Positions 6,491 to 9,576 of a DNA stretch of 9,576 nucleotides are shown here, piece by piece. Position 1 is the first letter of the stretch; each line of letters opens with the position of its first letter. The translations under genes were made by a program, and so were the position numbers. Under the pieces are notes generated by a model. It did not search any database. It saw only the letters and a list, made by a program, of their open reading frames with translations, and was not told the DNA's origin. The DNA comes from Pseudomonadota bacterium (GTDB lineage Bacteria > Desulfobacterota > DSM-4660 > Desulfatiglandales > B25-G16), in NCBI GenBank assembly GCA_015223015.1, contig JADFWK010000086.1, positions 1 through 9,576 of the forward strand. The letters run 5' to 3'.

Positions 6491-8184
6491 ACATATTTAG
6501 GCTTCTCATTAGCCCCCGGTTTGTTGGCTTCAAAAACAATCTCAAAGGGCCCGGGGGTGGCAGGAGAGTAAAGATTCTCACCCTGACTGTCGTAGGTATT
6601 CTGTTCTGGCTCGTGCTCTTTTTTCTCTTTTACCGGGTGCTTGCCTACTTTTCCTCACAGGAGATGATCGGTGATGTTCTTGCGAGACAGCTCCTCGCCA
6701 TGGTGCTCTTAATGTTCTTTTCCCTGCTCGTTTTCAGTCACATTGTAACTGCCCTTTCTAATCTCTATCTCTCACAGGACTTAGAACTGTTTCACGCCTC
6801 CCCAGCCACGCTTACCGAGATATTTCTGAGCCGTTCATTCTATACTGTAATAGACAGTTCCTGGATGCTTATTGTGTTTGGTCTTCCGGTGATGATGGCC
6901 TATGGTGTTGTTTACCGTGCGAGCCTCGGGTATTATCTGAGCCTTATCTACGTGTCTCTTCCCTTGATGATCATTGCAGCAAGTTTAGGTATCCTGGTGA
7001 TCATGGTTTTGGTCGGATTTTTTCCTGCCCAAAGGGCACGGGATATTATTTTTTTTCTCTCGCTTGTTGTCATTATTTGTCTCTATTTTCTGTTTCGATT
7101 TCTCAGACCCGAGAGATTGGTCAATCCGGATTCATTTGTCAGCATAGCCCAGTATTTGGGCGCCCTCAAAGCCCCGGATTCGCCATACCTCCCGAGCCAG
7201 TGGGCAACAGACCTTTTGTGGACGCGATTGACCAGGTATCCGGGAAGCCAGCTATTGAACCATCTTTTGCTCTGGAGTACAGCCTTGGCTTTGATGGTGA
7301 TAGATATCTGGATGGCCGGCCTTATTTACTTCAGGGGTTTCTCAAAGGCACAGGAGGCAAAAAGGAGAACCCATGTGGGCAGAAAGATACTTGAAAAGAC
7401 CGTTTCAGTGTTAACCAGACCGCTGAGGCCAGAAACAACCTCTCTGATTGCAAAGGACGTGTGCACCTTTTTCCGGGATAACAGCCAGTGGTCTCAACTG
7501 CTCCTTCTGGGAGCCTTGGTGGTTGTCTATCTCTACAATTTCAGCGTCCTTCCTTTAGAGAGAAGTCCCATAAAATCAGTCTATCTTCAAAATGCCTTAT
7601 CCTTCCTGAACATAGGGCTGGCAGGGTTTGTTATCTCTGCTCTGTCTGCACGGTTTATCTTTCCAGCGGTGAGTGCTGAAGGCAATGCCTTCTGGATTAT
7701 CCTCTCTTCACCCCTTTCAGCACGGCGTTTTTTGTGGTCTAAGTACTTTGCCTATCTTATCCCCATGCTCATCTTGGCAGAGGTATTAATAATCTACACC
7801 AACCACCTTTTACGGGTTACCGCCTTCATGATGGTCTTATCCTCAGCAACTATATTTCTTCTGGTGTTTGGTATTGTTGCGTTAGGGGTAGGTTTGGGTG
7901 CGATTTACCCGAATTTTAAGCACGAAAATATTGCCCAGGTGGCAACAAGCTTCGGCGGCCTGATCTACATGATAAGTAGTTCGGTGTTCATTGCTCTGGT
8001 CATTGTGCTGGAGGCCGGACCTGTCTATACTATACTCTCAGCACATTTTAGAGGAGAGGCGGTTACCCATGTTCAATGGGTATGGATCACGGGCTCCTTT
8101 ATTCTGGTTATCTTTGTGCAGATAGTTGCGGTGAAAAAGCCAATGGCAGCTGGGTTGAAGTCTCTTAGTAGGTACGAGGGCTGA
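6487..8184 (+). CDS. ABC exporter membrane subunit
   Basis: A 565-residue polytopic membrane protein with a GTG start. About 12 hydrophobic segments can be placed: near 30-55, 68-92, 120-143, 149-178, 187-206, 258-283, 336-355, 370-390, 418-438, 446-472, 488-509 and 528-546. A soluble loop with many basic residues lies at about 286-335 (ending AKDVCTFFRD). The conserved-looking SAEGNAFWIILSSPLSARRFLWSKY stretch around 396-420 and the shorter LFHASP near 101-106 fit the putative ABC exporter family (PF16962), which I recall rather than checked. It should pair with the preceding ATPase; the cargo is unknown. The GTG overlaps the ATPase stop by four bases, with a G-rich run a few bases upstream as ribosome site. 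Exporter role is inferred from membrane content and context. Confidence 0.85.
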   Translation: MNIFRLLISPRFVGFKNNLKGPGGGRRVKILTLTVVGILFWLVLFFLFYRVLAYFSSQEMIGDVLARQLLAMVLLMFFSLLVFSHIVTALSNLYLSQDLELFHASPATLTEIFLSRSFYTVIDSSWMLIVFGLPVMMAYGVVYRASLGYYLSLIYVSLPLMIIAASLGILVIMVLVGFFPAQRARDIIFFLSLVVIICLYFLFRFLRPERLVNPDSFVSIAQYLGALKAPDSPYLPSQWATDLLWTRLTRYPGSQLLNHLLLWSTALALMVIDIWMAGLIYFRGFSKAQEAKRRTHVGRKILEKTVSVLTRPLRPETTSLIAKDVCTFFRDNSQWSQLLLLGALVVVYLYNFSVLPLERSPIKSVYLQNALSFLNIGLAGFVISALSARFIFPAVSAEGNAFWIILSSPLSARRFLWSKYFAYLIPMLILAEVLIIYTNHLLRVTAFMMVLSSATIFLLVFGIVALGVGLGAIYPNFKHENIAQVATSFGGLIYMISSSVFIALVIVLEAGPVYTILSAHFRGEAVTHVQWVWITGSFILVIFVQIVAVKKPMAAGLKSLSRYEG

Positions 8185-9246
8185 ATGGCAATCGGGTTCC
8201 CCTTTGAATATGTAGGTAATCTCCACATCCATAGCACCCACTCTGACGGCGGTGGGAGCGCCAAACAGATTGCTGAGGCAGCGAGAACAGTCGGTCTTGA
8301 TTTTATAGCTCTGAATGATCATTCATACCTCACCCAACTTCATCTTGAAGACGAGAGTTATCATAAGGGTATTCCGGTCTTGGTTGGCTCGGAGGTTGGC
8401 AGGAGGTCCCACCATTACCTTGCCTATAATATAAAAGACCAGGTGGATGATGAAAGCTACTCACCCCAGGAGGTGATAGATGCCGTCAACAGGCAGGGTG
8501 GTTTCGGGTTCCTGGCCCATCCCTTTGAAGAGGGGATGCCCTTTCTGGAGAATAGCACGGTCTATACGTGGAATGATTGGTCGGTTAGGGGGTATACCGG
8601 GATCTGTATCTGGAACTTTACCTCTCGGTGGAAAGAAAATGTTAAGTCTTTCTGGCATGGGATATACCACCTTATCTTTAAAACCTATACGGTAAAAGGC
8701 CCGAGCCAGAAGACCCTGGAAACGTGGGATAAGCTCTGTCTTAAAAGGCAGGTGGTAGCCATGGGAGGCTCAGATGCTCACGGATCTTATATGAAGATAG
8801 GGCTCCTTAAATTTACACCTCTGTCATACCGGTATCTTTTGGGAACCATCAATACCCATATCCTGACATCTTCGCCACTGAAGGGAGATTTCATAACGGA
8901 TAAAGGAATCATCTATGCCTCCCTCAGGGCGGGCACCTGCTTTGTTGCCCATGATGGTCTTTCTCCTGCAAAGGGTTTCAGGTTTTACTTCACCAGGAAT
9001 AAGGACGAAAAGAGGGTTGAGATGGGGCAGGAGGATGCATTTAGCCCCGGGACATTGGTAAGCAAGTTGCCCAAAGGTGGAATGATAAGAATTATTAAGG
9101 ACGGGTCTCTCTTTAGAAGAGGATATGGCGGCGAGCTATCCATCAAAATTACCGAGAACGGTGTATACAGGGTAGAGGTATTCCGAAAAGTGCCACTCTT
9201 TGGATGGAGGCCATGGATTTTTTCTAACCCGATTTATCTTCGGTGA
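8185..9246 (+). CDS. PHP-type metallohydrolase (CehA/McbA-like)
   Basis: A 353-residue PHP-fold hydrolase. The metal ligands are readable: H14 and H16 (NLHIHSTHSDGG), D21, H46 (ALNDHS), E70 (GSEVG), H77 (SHHYLAY), H112 (LAHPFEEG), and D197 and H199 (GGSDAHG). The N-terminal catalytic half (about 8-210) is followed by a region 230-353 with beta-strand character, ending in RVEVFRKVPLFG then RPWIFSNPIYLR, a tail typical of the larger PHP hydrolases. No signal peptide is visible, so it is likely cytoplasmic. The ATG immediately follows the permease TGA, with GAGG about six bases upstream, and I read it as the last gene of the coupled operon. The first PHP protein in this window is much shorter and lacks this C-terminal region; the two are unlikely to be recent duplicates. 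Substrate unknown. Confidence 0.85.
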   Translation: MAIGFPFEYVGNLHIHSTHSDGGGSAKQIAEAARTVGLDFIALNDHSYLTQLHLEDESYHKGIPVLVGSEVGRRSHHYLAYNIKDQVDDESYSPQEVIDAVNRQGGFGFLAHPFEEGMPFLENSTVYTWNDWSVRGYTGICIWNFTSRWKENVKSFWHGIYHLIFKTYTVKGPSQKTLETWDKLCLKRQVVAMGGSDAHGSYMKIGLLKFTPLSYRYLLGTINTHILTSSPLKGDFITDKGIIYASLRAGTCFVAHDGLSPAKGFRFYFTRNKDEKRVEMGQEDAFSPGTLVSKLPKGGMIRIIKDGSLFRRGYGGELSIKITENGVYRVEVFRKVPLFGWRPWIFSNPIYLR

Positions 9247-9274
9247 AAGAGGCAGGGCTTAGATCTTTACTATT

Positions 9275-9303
9275 TTGACAAGAGTTTTCAAACCAGATAT
9301 TAT
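9275..9303 (+). promoter_or_regulatory. Strong sigma70-type promoter before the deacetylase gene
   Basis: TTGACA (9275-9280) is followed, after exactly 17 bases, by TATTAT (9298-9303), five of six matches to TATAAT. Transcription would begin near 9310, giving a leader of about 100 bases with no obvious coding sequence. The deacetylase gene is therefore likely independently transcribed even though it follows the operon in the same direction. Confidence 0.65.
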
Positions 9304-9411
9304 AACACACAGATTCATCAAGCAGCCTTTGCCCTCCCGGAGCACCTGAGAGAAGATTTTGAAGGGTAGTTTGCCGGTAACGGTTCTTCGAGTAGCTTAG
9401 AGGAGCGTATC

Positions 9412-9576
9412 ATGAAGGTTATATTTCATCCTGACTTTTATCAGGTGTATACCTCAGATCCGGCGGCCGCCCCTGAGAGGATGGAAAGCATTATGAACGT
9501 GATTTCCGGGCACTATGAATTTACCGAACCCACTGCTGCCACGGAAGAGGATATTGCTGCTGTTCACACCTTGTCC
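9412..9576 (+). CDS. Histone deacetylase family protein, 5' part
   Basis: The first 55 codons of a gene cut by the window end; the frame is open to the last base. The start MKVIFHPDFYQVYTSDPAAA and PERMESIM is the N-terminal signature of AcuC-like histone deacetylase family proteins (PF00850), zinc hydrolases that remove acetyl or acyl groups from lysine or polyamines. The zinc ligands and the catalytic residues lie beyond the window, so activity cannot be judged. GAGGAG (9400-9405) six bases upstream fixes the ATG at 9412. It has its own promoter at 9275-9303. Substrate may be acetylated lysine or a small amine; nothing here decides. Confidence 0.8.
   Translation, partial: MKVIFHPDFYQVYTSDPAAAPERMESIMNVISGHYEFTEPTAATEEDIAAVHTLS

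Noticed and set aside
4284..9246. The operon as a toxin or defence system
   Set aside because: The transglutaminase, ABC exporter and PHP families occur in housekeeping and envelope settings, and no immunity, sensor or nuclease effector partner is present; a defence role is unsupported.

Overview
The window looks like a chromosomal stretch from a sulfate-reducer-like deltaproteobacterium (Desulfobacterota). This is inferred from moderate GC, the gene families present (a COG2509-type flavoprotein, a bifunctional-nuclease/PHP pair, an AcuC-like deacetylase start) and intergenic regions crowded with palindromic repeats. No rRNA, tRNA, CRISPR array, transposase, integrase or phage gene was seen, and the species cannot be named from this sequence.

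Layout. Positions 1-298 are non-coding and hold a long imperfect palindrome plus a hairpin just after the stop of a minus-strand FAD-dependent oxidoreductase (299-1654). The divergent spacer up to 1914 carries a 97-bp element bounded by 18-bp inverted repeats. A small conserved-looking hypothetical gene (1914-2264) follows. Directly after its stop lies the first copy of a 111-bp hairpin repeat, then about 450 bp of gene-free DNA with palindromes and a promoter. A bifunctional-nuclease gene (2825-3328) and a PHP-family phosphoesterase gene (3441-4088) come next, then the second copy of the hairpin repeat.

From 4284 to 9246 four genes are packed with 4-bp or zero-bp junctions: a membrane-anchored transglutaminase-like protein, an ABC ATPase, a polytopic ABC exporter subunit and a second PHP-type metallohydrolase. 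They read as one translationally coupled operon. The ATPase and permease should form one exporter; the transglutaminase-like protein probably acts on the outer face of the membrane and the hydrolase in the cytoplasm. The transported substrate is not evident. A near-consensus sigma70 promoter then starts a histone-deacetylase-family gene cut by the window end.

The most interesting signals are non-coding. The two hairpin repeats are 91% identical, lie in the same orientation after stop codons, and differ partly in ways that preserve base pairing. The 97-bp MITE-like element and the palindrome at the left edge are further candidates. The protein-coding part is mostly recognisable families; I did not find a clear new defence or mobile system.
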